Positions 1 to 8,821 of a stretch of 64,000 bases of DNA are shown one piece after another. The stretch spans positions 1 to 64,000 of the forward strand of contig CAYNZH010000002.1 in assembly GCA_964401685.1 (NCBI GenBank), in the 5' to 3' direction. This DNA is from DASRQK01 sp964401685 (GTDB lineage Bacteria; Bacteroidota; Bacteroidia; Sphingobacteriales; Sphingobacteriaceae). Below the pieces are notes generated by a model. That model saw only the letters and a program-made list of their open reading frames with translations. It had not been told where the DNA came from and ran no database searches. The translations under genes were made by a program, and so were the position numbers. Position 1 is the first letter of the stretch. The number at the start of each line of letters is the position of its first letter.

Positions 1-11
1 TAAAAAATCCG

Positions 12-19
12 TAATTTTG
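12..19 (+). promoter_or_regulatory. -7 promoter box (TAATTTTG)
   Basis: TAATTTTG matches the Bacteroidota -7 consensus TAnnTTTG exactly. It ends 7 nt before the ATG at 27, so the message would have a leader of only about 3-4 nt. The -33 element would lie outside the window. Confidence 0.5.
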
Positions 20-26
20 TAGCGCG

Positions 27-197
27 ATGAGTGAGAGAGACATACAAGATCCGGAAACAGGCGAGCGGCTCGGCCCGCTAGATCCGGTTTTAAAAAAAGG
101 CTTGAATCCCTACGCGCCATGTGTGGGATGCGCCTTTAAAAAGTGCTGTAAAAAGTATAAAAAAGGCAAGCGGTGCAAAAAGTGTCCGAAAGCCTAA
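27..197 (+). CDS. small Cys/Lys-rich protein (56 aa)
   Basis: An open frame from ATG at 27 to TAA at 195-197 encodes 56 residues. The first 30 residues are acidic/neutral and end in NPYAPC. The rest is strongly basic and cysteine-rich, with CxxC (CVGC), then KKCCKK, KRCKKCPKA: seven cysteines and about a dozen lysines in 26 residues. No signal peptide is visible, so it is probably cytoplasmic. The cysteine spacing suggests metal (zinc or iron-sulphur) or nucleic-acid binding; that is inference, and I do not recognise a named family. A clean TAnnTTTG promoter box sits just upstream. It is convergent with the next gene, whose stop lies 4 bp away. Confidence 0.7.
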   Translation: MSERDIQDPETGERLGPLDPVLKKGLNPYAPCVGCAFKKCCKKYKKGKRCKKCPKA

Positions 198-201
198 AGC
201 T

Positions 202-2364
202 TTAGTTCACCGTACTCACGTATTGCTGATACTCACTATTTTGTTGCTGGATGAAGGTATTGTCTTCCAGTTTTCCCATGACTTTCTCCATTTCTTCTTG
301 ATTTTCAAAGACCATTTGCTTGAAGGCGTTCGCATAGTCCTTGGTGCGCGTTTTGAGGATTTCCTTGCAAATCCATTTTTTTGTCTGCACGCTTTCCTGA
401 ATGTAAGCGTTTATTTTAGAGCTGCTCAAATCTGAAAAGCTCAGTTGGTCGATCTCCAGCAGGGAGGCGACAGCGTGAGTGAGCTTGTGGGCCGCATAAT
501 CGGCGCTCCATTTTTCCAGGTGTTGATGAATATCTTCCCACTCCGCTATGGAACCGCTTCGGACGTCATCCAGAAGTCTGTTTAGGTCTTTTTTGCGAAC
601 TAATTGCCCCCCAAGATTGGTAAAGGCCTCCCGGACAATTCCCTCGGACAGGTTTATAAGGCCGTTTTCCTTCAGCTGCGAAACAGCGTAGTACCTAATC
701 ATTTTTTGGTAAATGAAATAGCTTTCCCTTACTTTGCTAATAACGACTTCCCGCTTGGAATTTTCGACGTTATCAAGGCAGATAAGGTATTCCTCGAGCT
801 TTATGTTTTCGTTATGGAGCCATTCGCGCCCTTTTTCTCTCAGCTGGTTTTCCTCGGCTCTTGTGGAGTTTTGGGCAAATTCCTCCTGCCAGGCGGCCTT
901 CCCTACGGCAATCTCGAGTTCCCGGAGCGCGTCAAACATTTCGTTGACGGTGTCGGGAGCCAAAACATCGTACTCGTAGTGGGGAATTTTGTAGATTCTT
1001 TTGTCCCTGTCTCCAAATTTGGTTTGATTTCTCATAAGTGCATACATGTTGTAGAGAAACCAGTATGCAGGGATGATGATGATCCTGTCCTGTCTGACAT
1101 TGTGGCTAATCATCGCAAAGGGCAGGCGGACATCCAGTTCGAAGGGAAAATCGCCTTTGTTAAGTAAATTGAATGAGGCAAACCGGGAGTTGTGCTTCAA
1201 ACTAACGCACAGACCTGGCCAAAAGCCCCGTCCAGCGATGATCTCGCCGTCTGCAGCGCGGGAATTGTGATTGGAGCCTACAGTCGCACCGGCCGCCATA
1301 TTGCTCTGACCCATCAACAAGGACGCGCACAAAAAAGAGTTGTTGTGATGCTGTTCATGGGCCGGAAAAATGAGCGAGTTGAGCACTTCGCAGCAGGAAA
1401 TCGTGCTGTTTTCCCCCAAATATGAATTTATGAGCCTCGCCCCATATTTCAATTGAGAATGAGAAGCAAGAATAAAACGAACCGCCTTGACGCCATAAAA
1501 AATCCGGCAGCCATAGCCTATAATGCCGTTCACCAGCTCGCAACCTTCGCCAATCTGACTGTACGCCTCTTTCGTAGATTGCACGGTGACATTTTTCAGT
1601 TTATTGACCCCTTTGATATAGGCATAACTTCCAATTTTTACATCCTTGATGATGTCCGAATTCTTGATTACAGATCTGTCGCCAATAGTACTATAATACC
1701 CTCTCCTCTTGTCGAATCTCTTGGCCGTTAGTTCTTCGAATCGCTTTTGCAACGTCTGATCATGCCTATTTCTACTCCACAGCCACGCATCGCTCGCCCG
1801 CATACCTTCAAAGGGCAACACAGATCTGCCCCCATTTTCATTGCATATTTCCAAAGCGATAATGCTCTCACTAGCATCGCCTTGGCGAAGAATGCCATTG
1901 CCAAATTTTGCGTTGCTCGACGTTTCCATTTCATGGACATTAAATAAAAGGACCTCGTCGCCCAAAATAAAGTGGGCCATGTAGCAGGTGTGGTGGATGG
2001 CGCAATAATCACCAATATCACTGCTCACAATTACACTATCGTAAATCCCTGTCGGCAACTTCAGGTCTCGGTAATCCAGGTAAGTTTCATCCATATCACC
2101 CAACCGTACCAAGCCATAAAAACGCGAGTCCCTAATTTGTTTGGGGCGAAATTTGCCGGAAACCAATACGTCCTCCCAATTGGGCGAATAGTTTCCATTT
2201 TCTTTTAGGATTTTTATTTCTTCGGGCGATAGATTTCTATATTGCCTTTTTTTAAATTGCTGTCTGTCACGCAGGTAATATTCGTTTTCACCCTGCGGTA
2301 AAAAAGGGTCGGGAACAAAGCCGTACCCCAGTTCAGCCAAGGGCCTTCTGGCAATCATTGTCAT
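202..2364 (-). CDS. DUF4954-like left-handed beta-helix protein (720 aa)
   Basis: A 720-residue cytoplasmic-looking protein with no signal peptide. The middle (about residues 90-410) is rich in short hydrophobic/Gly repeats with N and G turns (for example IGSYAYIKGVN, IGEGCELVNGIIG, YGARLINSYLGEN), the pattern of a left-handed parallel beta-helix as in hexapeptide acyl/nucleotidyl transferases. The C-terminal 250 residues are helical and charged. The overall architecture matches what I remember of the Bacteroidota DUF4954 family (sugar-nucleotidyltransferase-like helix, function unknown). Two ATGs lie at the start (MTM); either could be used. It stands alone, divergent from gcvP. The beta-helix assignment rests on pattern recognition; a substrate cannot be named. 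Confidence 0.75.
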   Translation of the reverse strand: MTMIARRPLAELGYGFVPDPFLPQGENEYYLRDRQQFKKRQYRNLSPEEIKILKENGNYSPNWEDVLVSGKFRPKQIRDSRFYGLVRLGDMDETYLDYRDLKLPTGIYDSVIVSSDIGDYCAIHHTCYMAHFILGDEVLLFNVHEMETSSNAKFGNGILRQGDASESIIALEICNENGGRSVLPFEGMRASDAWLWSRNRHDQTLQKRFEELTAKRFDKRRGYYSTIGDRSVIKNSDIIKDVKIGSYAYIKGVNKLKNVTVQSTKEAYSQIGEGCELVNGIIGYGCRIFYGVKAVRFILASHSQLKYGARLINSYLGENSTISCCEVLNSLIFPAHEQHHNNSFLCASLLMGQSNMAAGATVGSNHNSRAADGEIIAGRGFWPGLCVSLKHNSRFASFNLLNKGDFPFELDVRLPFAMISHNVRQDRIIIIPAYWFLYNMYALMRNQTKFGDRDKRIYKIPHYEYDVLAPDTVNEMFDALRELEIAVGKAAWQEEFAQNSTRAEENQLREKGREWLHNENIKLEEYLICLDNVENSKREVVISKVRESYFIYQKMIRYYAVSQLKENGLINLSEGIVREAFTNLGGQLVRKKDLNRLLDDVRSGSIAEWEDIHQHLEKWSADYAAHKLTHAVASLLEIDQLSFSDLSSSKINAYIQESVQTKKWICKEILKTRTKDYANAFKQMVFENQEEMEKVMGKLEDNTFIQQQNSEYQQYVSTVN

Positions 2365-2428
2365 TTTCGTTTACTAACTAGGTAAATATGTTTTTCACAG
2401 ATGCAACAAAAGTAATTTTAATAATCGG

Positions 2429-2436
2429 TATCTTTG
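2429..2436 (+). promoter_or_regulatory. -7 promoter box of gcvP (TATCTTTG)
   Basis: TATCTTTG is an exact TAnnTTTG match, followed after 57 nt by the ATG at 2494. No convincing TTG is seen 19-21 nt upstream. Its position inside the longest possible gcvP frame argues against the upstream non-ATG start at 2434. Confidence 0.5.
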
Positions 2437-2493
2437 CAAAAAAATTCGTATATTTCAATCCTAGGATACAGTAAAAAAGATAAAAAAATAAGA

Positions 2494-5331
2494 ATGGAGC
2501 ATAAAGCGTTTAGCCGTAGGCATATTGGACCGGATCAGAGGGATCTGGAAGGGATGTTGAAACTGGTTGGTTATGATTCACTGGACGATTTGGCTGAGCA
2601 CGTGGTGCCAGCAGGTGTGAGGGAAACCCGCACCCTACAATTGCCGGAACCTTTGTCGGAACGGGAGTATTTAGAACATATAGGCGAACTATCACAAAAG
2701 AATAAATTGTGGAAAAACTACATTGGTCAAGGATATTACGGGACGATCACGCCAAGTGTGATCCAACGTAATCTTTTCGAGAACCCAGGTTGGTACACCC
2801 AATACACGCCCTATCAGGCGGAGATCTCTCAGGGGCGTTTGGAAAGTCTGTTAAATTTTCAGACTGTTGTGAGTGACCTGACTGGTCTTCCCATCGCCAA
2901 TGCATCCCTGTTGGACGAGGGTACAGCTGCAGCAGAGGCAATGTCTATGTTTTTTCATCATGTGAATAAAAACAAAAACGATATTAAAAAGCCGAAGATG
3001 TTTGTGGATTCCCATATTTTCCCGCAAACCAGAGTAGTGTTGGAAACGCGCGCAGAGCCTATTGGGGTAGAGCTGGTCTTTGGCGACTTCAAACAGGCCG
3101 AAATCGACGATAGCTATTTTGGGGCGATCATTCAATACCCTAACAGCTTGGGTGCTGTCCATGAGTATACGGATTTTGTTGCCAAAATACACAACGTTGG
3201 CGGCTTTGCCGGTTTTGCCAGTGATCTTCTGGCGCTTACTTTGCTGAAATCTCCAGGAGAAATGGGCGCAGATGCTGTCTTTGGCAATTCTCAACGCTTT
3301 GGCGTTCCTCTTGGTTTTGGGGGCCCTCATGCTGGCTTTTTGTCAACTTCCGAGGAATTCAAACGGTTGATCCCGGGACGAATGGTCGGCGTGAGCGTAG
3401 ATAGCCGTGGCAACCGGGCACTTCGGCTGGCTCTTCAGACTCGTGAACAACATATCAAGCGCGAAAAAGCCACTTCCAACATTTGTACTGCACAAGCCCT
3501 TCTGGCCAATATGGCCTCCATGTATGCTGTGTACCATGGTCCGGACGGCTTGAAACATATTGCTTCTCAGGTGCATGCCCTTGCTGCGGACCTCTATGGT
3601 CGTCTTCAGGGAGAAGGTCTACAACTTGTTTCTGATGCCTTTTTTGATACCTTGGTCGTTGAAACGACTGACGCTTCCGCAATCAAGCAGAGAGCAAACG
3701 AAAAGGAAATCAATCTTCGCTATATCTCTGAAAACTTGATTGGTGTTTCTCTGGACGAAACTACTAGACACCAAGATCTTGAAGATTTGGCCTATGTTTT
3801 TTCGGGCAAATCCGTTTCCCAATCTGCTGAGACTAAAAGCTTTATTCCTGAAGAATTGGTTCGCCAAAGCGCATATTTGCAGCATCCGGTTTTCAATTCC
3901 CACCATAGCGAGACCAAAATGATGCGCTACCTCAAAAAGCTGGAAAACCAGGATTTGAGTTTGAACAGCAGCATGATTACACTGGGTAGCTGTACAATGA
4001 AATTAAATTCCGCGACATCGATGATTGCCCTGAGCAATCCCCTCTGGGCGCATATTCACCCTTTTGCACCTGAAAGCCAGGCGCAGGGATATATAGAAAT
4101 GATCGAAGACCTGCAGGATTATCTCAGCGAAATCACTGGCATGAGCGCCTCAACGGTACACCCAAATAGTGGTGCACAGGGCGAGTACGCAGGTCTGCTG
4201 GCGATTCGCAAGTATCATCAGGCCAAGGGCGAAGACCATAGAAATATTATGTTGATCCCGGTTTCTGCGCACGGAACCAATCCAGCTTCTGCGGTAATGG
4301 CTGGTTATAAAGTGACGCCTGTCCTAGCGCTTGAAAATGGTACCATTGACGTGGACGATCTTCGCAAGAAGGCTGCTCAATACAAGGACGAACTAGGAGG
4401 TTTGATGCTTACTTACCCGTCTACATACGGCGTGTACGAGCAAAATGTCAAAGAGGTTACCCAAATTATCCATGAAAATGGGGGTCAAGTCTATATGGAT
4501 GGAGCCAATCTAAACGCGCAGATTGGTCTTACATCTCCAGGATTTTTAGGAGCGGACGTTTGTCACCTGAATCTGCACAAAACGTTTTCCATCCCGCACG
4601 GTGGCGGCGGCCCAGGAGTCGGCCCCATCTGTGTCGCTGAACACTTAAAGCCATTCCTGCCCGCGGCGCTCGACGAATCAGGGGAATACAACCACCTCGT
4701 GTCCGCAGCTCCCTACGGGTCGGCTTATGTTTGTCTGGTTTCTTACGGTTATATACGTATGATGGGTGCAGAAGGGCTGGGAGATGCGACCAAAACCGCA
4801 ATTCTCAACGCAAATTACATGAAAAAGCGCATCAGCGAAGCCTTTGATATTCTTTATTCTGGCATCAATGATACGTGTGCACACGAGTTTATAGTGGATT
4901 TGAGAGCGTTTAAACGTTTAGGTATAGAAGCGGAAGACGTTGCTAAGCGTATGATGGATTTCAATTTCCACCCGCCGACCTTGAGTTTCCCTGTTCCTGG
5001 GACTATTATGATCGAACCAACGGAAAGCGAGAGCAAGGATGAATTGGATCGTTTCTGCGATACCATGGTGGCTATACGGGCGGAATTGGACAAGATCGAA
5101 TCCGGTGACTATGATAAGGAGATCAATCCATTGAAATTGGCCCCTCACACGCAACTGGATCTCGCCGAAGACACCTGGGATCGTCCCTATTCTCGTGGGC
5201 AAGCCGTGTTTCCGCTTCCTTATGTCGCGGAACGCAAGTTTTGGCCGACGATCAATAGAGTGAACAACCCTTACGGAGACCGCAACCTGGTTTGTACTTG
5301 CGAACCTATGGAAAGTTATATGGAGAATTAG
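2494..5331 (+). CDS. gcvP: glycine dehydrogenase (aminomethyl-transferring), P protein
   Basis: The pyridoxal-phosphate P protein of the glycine cleavage system decarboxylates glycine and passes the aminomethyl group to lipoyl-GcvH. At 945 residues it is the long single-chain form (alpha and beta halves fused). The PLP lysine lies in NLHKTFSIPHGGGGPG at about residue 696. The N-terminus FSRRHIGP is typical of the family. The frame stays open upstream to 2434, but that start would overlap the promoter box at 2429-2436, so ATG 2494 is preferred. No gcvT or gcvH is adjacent. Its need for lipoylated GcvH fits loosely with lipB at 6.8-7.5 kb. Confidence 0.97.
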   Translation: MEHKAFSRRHIGPDQRDLEGMLKLVGYDSLDDLAEHVVPAGVRETRTLQLPEPLSEREYLEHIGELSQKNKLWKNYIGQGYYGTITPSVIQRNLFENPGWYTQYTPYQAEISQGRLESLLNFQTVVSDLTGLPIANASLLDEGTAAAEAMSMFFHHVNKNKNDIKKPKMFVDSHIFPQTRVVLETRAEPIGVELVFGDFKQAEIDDSYFGAIIQYPNSLGAVHEYTDFVAKIHNVGGFAGFASDLLALTLLKSPGEMGADAVFGNSQRFGVPLGFGGPHAGFLSTSEEFKRLIPGRMVGVSVDSRGNRALRLALQTREQHIKREKATSNICTAQALLANMASMYAVYHGPDGLKHIASQVHALAADLYGRLQGEGLQLVSDAFFDTLVVETTDASAIKQRANEKEINLRYISENLIGVSLDETTRHQDLEDLAYVFSGKSVSQSAETKSFIPEELVRQSAYLQHPVFNSHHSETKMMRYLKKLENQDLSLNSSMITLGSCTMKLNSATSMIALSNPLWAHIHPFAPESQAQGYIEMIEDLQDYLSEITGMSASTVHPNSGAQGEYAGLLAIRKYHQAKGEDHRNIMLIPVSAHGTNPASAVMAGYKVTPVLALENGTIDVDDLRKKAAQYKDELGGLMLTYPSTYGVYEQNVKEVTQIIHENGGQVYMDGANLNAQIGLTSPGFLGADVCHLNLHKTFSIPHGGGGPGVGPICVAEHLKPFLPAALDESGEYNHLVSAAPYGSAYVCLVSYGYIRMMGAEGLGDATKTAILNANYMKKRISEAFDILYSGINDTCAHEFIVDLRAFKRLGIEAEDVAKRMMDFNFHPPTLSFPVPGTIMIEPTESESKDELDRFCDTMVAIRAELDKIESGDYDKEINPLKLAPHTQLDLAEDTWDRPYSRGQAVFPLPYVAERKFWPTINRVNNPYGDRNLVCTCEPMESYMEN

Positions 5332-5340
5332 GATTTTTCG

Positions 5341-5348
5341 TATATTTG
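5341..5348 (+). promoter_or_regulatory. -7 promoter box (TATATTTG)
   Basis: TATATTTG is an exact match to TAnnTTTG, 23 nt ahead of the ATG at 5372 and just after the gcvP stop. It suggests that the S41 peptidase gene is transcribed separately from gcvP. No clear -33 element is seen. Confidence 0.5.
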
Positions 5349-5371
5349 ATTGAATAAAATTTGCTAGAAAT

Positions 5372-6880
5372 ATGAAAACAAGAGACTTCCACCTCTTTAA
5401 TACAGGTCGCAAAGGCATTTTTGCCGGTCTCCTGTTGCTAGGCTTTTTGTCCTGTAAAGAACAGCCAGTCGAGCCTATTGATCCAACGGACGAGGTAACT
5501 AACACGGAGATCAACACCTGGATTACGGACAACATGCGGGATGTTTACTATTGGAATACCAGTATCCCGGCCAATGGAAGTCTCAATTTTGATCAAGCTC
5601 CCTTGCCCTTTTTTGAGACGATACGTTACAAAGATGATCGTTTTTCTTGGATACAGGATGCCGACGACCTCGATGACGGACTTTCAGGAATTTCGACCAC
5701 AGTGGGGCTGGGAATTACACTTCTACGGATCGCCAACGACAATGTGATCATCTTGGTTCGCTACGCATTGGAGGGATCACCGGCAGCGTTGGCAGGAGTC
5801 AAAAGGGGGGACATCATTACCAGAATCAACGGCCGCGCTATGGATTTGAGCAATTATAGTTCGGTGATGGAACCGTACTATGGTGAAGTTCCTTTCAACG
5901 TGCAGATTGCCAAGCTTCAAGGCACTACCTTAGTTACCGATAGGGATCTCAGTTTGACGCCTGTGCAAAGGTTTCAGGAGAAAGCTGTCCACCTGGATAC
6001 GGTCATTCAAACGCCCAATGGTAAAAAGGTGGCGTATTTGTTCTATAATCGCTTTTTGAACGAACAAATCAATGACTTGGTCAATGTTTTTCTGGATTTT
6101 AAGCAAGCCGGTGTTGATGAATTGGTGCTGGATCTAAGGTACAATGGAGGTGGGGGTATATTCATTTCGGGTGTGCTTTCGGGTCTGATACATAAGAATT
6201 TCAATGAGAATGATGTCTTTATCAGCTACCAGTGGAACAGCAACTATAGGGACGATGATTATACTTATTACCGTCTGTTTGGGGGAAATTCAAGTAATAC
6301 CTCCGAAAAATTAAATGCAGACAACGTAGTCAGCGCCATAAAAGCAGCCAATCTCGGCTTGGACAGGGTATTTGTACTCACAACAGGCAGCACAGCGTCC
6401 GCAAGCGAGCTGGTTATCAACAATCTGAGACCATTCATGTCAGACGCAGCAGTCGTCCAGATCGGTTTAAAGACTATGGGTAAAAACCAGGGTTCCATAA
6501 CCATTAAGGATGAGCGCACGCCGCGCCGAATTTCCTGGGGCATACAGCCTATTGTGGTATTACTCGCCAATAAAAATGGCTTTGGAAACTACCCTGATGG
6601 ACTGACTCCGACCTTCGGCCCAGTAAATGAAAACGAATACTTGCCGCTCGTGAAACTGGGGAGCACGGAAGAGCCCTTGCTCAACCAAGCCCTGAGGCAG
6701 ATAGATCCTTCGATTGTAGATATCACCGCAACTACACAGATGAGTCTGAGAAGCCAGAGAACCAGGCAGCTCAACGTGAGGACGGTCGAAGGTTTCAGGG
6801 ATTTGAACAACCCTGCGCGCCCCGTGGATCTAGGCAATACAGTAAATCTAAGCGAGCTCCATCTGAAAGAGCGTCGATAA
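5372..6880 (+). CDS. S41 family peptidase, lipoprotein with PDZ domain
   Basis: A 502-residue exported protease of the C-terminal-processing (tail-specific) family. The N-terminus has a hydrophobic segment ending in a lipobox, FLSC, with Cys at about residue 28, so it should be lipid-anchored. A PDZ domain follows (ALEGSPAALAGVKRGDII, about residues 130-210), then the S41 domain. The Ser-Lys dyad is visible: Ser in TGSTASASELV near residue 343 and Lys in GLKTMGKNQGS about 25 residues later. DLRYNGGG is the usual strand before the active site. It probably degrades envelope proteins. Its 3' end overlaps the end of lipB by 33 bp, tail to tail. Confidence 0.93.
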   Translation: MKTRDFHLFNTGRKGIFAGLLLLGFLSCKEQPVEPIDPTDEVTNTEINTWITDNMRDVYYWNTSIPANGSLNFDQAPLPFFETIRYKDDRFSWIQDADDLDDGLSGISTTVGLGITLLRIANDNVIILVRYALEGSPAALAGVKRGDIITRINGRAMDLSNYSSVMEPYYGEVPFNVQIAKLQGTTLVTDRDLSLTPVQRFQEKAVHLDTVIQTPNGKKVAYLFYNRFLNEQINDLVNVFLDFKQAGVDELVLDLRYNGGGGIFISGVLSGLIHKNFNENDVFISYQWNSNYRDDDYTYYRLFGGNSSNTSEKLNADNVVSAIKAANLGLDRVFVLTTGSTASASELVINNLRPFMSDAAVVQIGLKTMGKNQGSITIKDERTPRRISWGIQPIVVLLANKNGFGNYPDGLTPTFGPVNENEYLPLVKLGSTEEPLLNQALRQIDPSIVDITATTQMSLRSQRTRQLNVRTVEGFRDLNNPARPVDLGNTVNLSELHLKERR

Positions 6881-7543
6881 ATGGACTTTGAGGAGGTTTT
6901 TGACCTCCTCAATATTTACAGGTTGGCCGAGTTCCTTTTCTATGGAAGTCACGTCCTTGTCGTCAATACCGCAGGGTACAATATTACCAAAATAACTCAG
7001 ATCCGTGTTCACATTGAGCGCGAACCCATGCATAGTGACCCACCGGCTAGCACGCACGCCCATGGCGCAGATTTTTCTCGCACGCGGTGTACCCACATCT
7101 ATCCAAACGCCGGTGAATCCCGGAAGTCTATCGCCCACGATGTTATACTCGGCCAGAGTCAAAATAATAGCCTCTTCCAGTGTCCTGAGATAGAGGTGAA
7201 TATCTGTAAAAAAATTATCCAAGTCCAGGATAGGGTAACCTACAATTTGTCCCGGCCCATGATACGTAATATCACCACCGCGGTCGATCTTGTGATAGGT
7301 TGCGTCCTTTTCCTGGAGCCCCTCCTCATCGAGTAGGAGATTGTCCAGCTTCCCGCTTTTACCCAGCGTATACACATGGGGGTGCTCGGTAAAAATCAAA
7401 TAATTTGATGTCGGAATCGCCTCTGTCAGGTTGCGGTTTGCTATCTTTTGCTCGATAATCTTTGAGAAAAGATCTTCCTGCTTTTTCCAGGCTAACTCGT
7501 AGTTCGTCAATCCCCAGTCCTGCACAAACACCCTTTTATTCAT
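6848..7543 (-). CDS. lipB: lipoyl(octanoyl) transferase
   Basis: This enzyme transfers octanoate from acyl carrier protein to lipoyl domains of 2-oxoacid dehydrogenases and GcvH. At 231 residues it is of normal length. The family signature GGDITYHGPGQIVGYPI is present around residues 85-100. The acyl-thioester Cys lies in VPCGIDDKDVTS near residue 191, and the conserved Lys in ARKICAMGVR. The gene begins 23 bp after hflX ends, so the two are probably one transcription unit. Its last codons overlap the S41 peptidase gene on the other strand and contain a perfect inverted repeat (see the terminator entry at 6888). Confidence 0.96.
   Translation of the reverse strand: MNKRVFVQDWGLTNYELAWKKQEDLFSKIIEQKIANRNLTEAIPTSNYLIFTEHPHVYTLGKSGKLDNLLLDEEGLQEKDATYHKIDRGGDITYHGPGQIVGYPILDLDNFFTDIHLYLRTLEEAIILTLAEYNIVGDRLPGFTGVWIDVGTPRARKICAMGVRASRWVTMHGFALNVNTDLSYFGNIVPCGIDDKDVTSIEKELGQPVNIEEVKNLLKVHLSTLFQMELA
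6888..6912 (+). terminator. hairpin after the S41 gene, inside lipB
   Basis: TTGAGGAGGT, a 5-nt loop (TTTTG) and ACCTCCTCAA form a perfect 10-bp stem starting 8 nt after the S41 stop codon. It lies within codons for EEVKNLL of lipB. Only a weak T-rich tail (TATTTA) follows, so intrinsic termination of the plus-strand transcript is possible but not certain. Confidence 0.45.
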
Positions 7544-7566
7544 GATTACTCCTTAATATCTTGGTG

Positions 7567-8727
7567 CTAATATAGCAAATTGTCGTAAGGATACCTTTTC
7601 GCATGCATATCGAAAACCATTTCATACAAACTCTGGCGAAATTCCTCCAGATTCGTTTTGTTGGTAGCGGAAATAAAGAGCGCGGGACTGTTGTTTTTTG
7701 CCATCCAGCTATCTTTAAAATCCCGAAGCGGAGCGGGCTCGTAAGCGTCAATTTTGTTGAACACCATCAACATTGGCTTATCCAAAGCATCGAGATCCTT
7801 GAGCGTCTCATTGACCGTACGCAGCTGATCCTCAAAAGCCGGGTGGGATACGTCCACAACATGGACCAGAATGTCTGCTTCCCGAACCTCGTCCAGGGTG
7901 GATTTGAAGCATTCCACTAGATGGTGAGGCAGTTTTCTGATAAATCCTACGGTATCCGAAAGCAAAAAAGGTAGATTTTCTATCACCACTTTTCGGACGG
8001 TTGTGTCAAGCGTCGCGAACAATTTGTTTTCCGCAAACACTTCAGATTTTGCAAGCATGTTCAGAATGGTGGATTTCCCCACATTGGTATAGCCAACTAA
8101 AGCCACCCTGATAAGCTGTCCGCGGTTTTTGCGCTGGGTTTCATTTTGGCGGTCTATAGATTGTAGCCGCTCCTTCAATAAGGAGATCTTGTTGAGAATC
8201 AAACGCCTATCCGTCTCTATTTGTCTCTCTCCCGGTCCCCTCGTGCCGATACCTCCCTGCTGCCTTTCAAGGTGAGTCCACATTCTGGTCAGACGGGGCA
8301 GAAGATATTGCAGCTGCGCAAGTTCGACCTGGGTTTTTGCCTGAGCCGTCTGCGCTCTTTCCGCAAATATATCAAGGATCAAATTGCTCCGATCCAGAAT
8401 TTTGACTCCGAGTTCTTTCTCGATATTTCTGACCTGTGTGGGCGTCAGCTCGTCGTCAAATACGACCATGTCAATCTCCTCGGCCTCTACAAAGGACTTG
8501 ATTTCATCGAGTTTTCCCTTACCTACGAAGGTTCTTTTATCTGGATGAGGCAGCTTTTGTGTAAAAACCTGCTTCGTCTGTCCGCCCGCAGTTTCAACCA
8601 AAAACTGAAGCTCTTCGAGATATTCAAGCTCTTTTTCCGCCGATTGGTCCGGCAATATAATCCCCACTAACACCGCGGTTTCCTGCCGGACTGCCGTGTC
8701 ATATCCAGTTAAATTTTCTTTTCCCAT
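7567..8727 (-). CDS. hflX: GTPase HflX
   Basis: A ribosome-associated GTPase that splits stalled 70S ribosomes after stress. At 386 residues it is of normal length. It has an N-terminal HflX domain (DDELTPTQVRNIEKEL near residues 90-110), the GPGERQIETDRR linker motif, then the G domain: G1 GYTNVGKST near residue 210, G3 DTVGFI, G4 NKID. A TAnnTTTG box lies 10 nt before the ATG. lipB follows 23 bp downstream in the same direction. The frame is intact and the family call is firm. Confidence 0.96.
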   Translation of the reverse strand: MGKENLTGYDTAVRQETAVLVGIILPDQSAEKELEYLEELQFLVETAGGQTKQVFTQKLPHPDKRTFVGKGKLDEIKSFVEAEEIDMVVFDDELTPTQVRNIEKELGVKILDRSNLILDIFAERAQTAQAKTQVELAQLQYLLPRLTRMWTHLERQQGGIGTRGPGERQIETDRRLILNKISLLKERLQSIDRQNETQRKNRGQLIRVALVGYTNVGKSTILNMLAKSEVFAENKLFATLDTTVRKVVIENLPFLLSDTVGFIRKLPHHLVECFKSTLDEVREADILVHVVDVSHPAFEDQLRTVNETLKDLDALDKPMLMVFNKIDAYEPAPLRDFKDSWMAKNNSPALFISATNKTNLEEFRQSLYEMVFDMHAKRYPYDNLLY

Positions 8728-8737
8728 TTTGTATTTA

Positions 8738-8745
8738 CAAATGTA
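8738..8745 (-). promoter_or_regulatory. -7 promoter box of hflX (TACATTTG)
   Basis: On the minus strand TACATTTG matches TAnnTTTG and ends 10 nt before the hflX ATG, predicting a leader of about 6-7 nt. No -33 TTG is seen at 19-21 nt. Confidence 0.45.
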
Positions 8746-8821
8746 AAGTATTTTTTGTTTATATTTACCCCGTTTGAATTTTAAGAATCAATCATCATAA
8801 ATTACATAATTAACCTACACA

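Noticed and set aside
2434..2493. Upstream in-frame extension of gcvP
   Set aside because: Begins at a non-ATG codon inside a TAnnTTTG promoter box, and the residues are not like the GcvP N-terminus.
4918..5535. 205-codon open frame antisense to the end of gcvP and start of the S41 gene
   Set aside because: It runs across two genes and their promoter region and has no family features.
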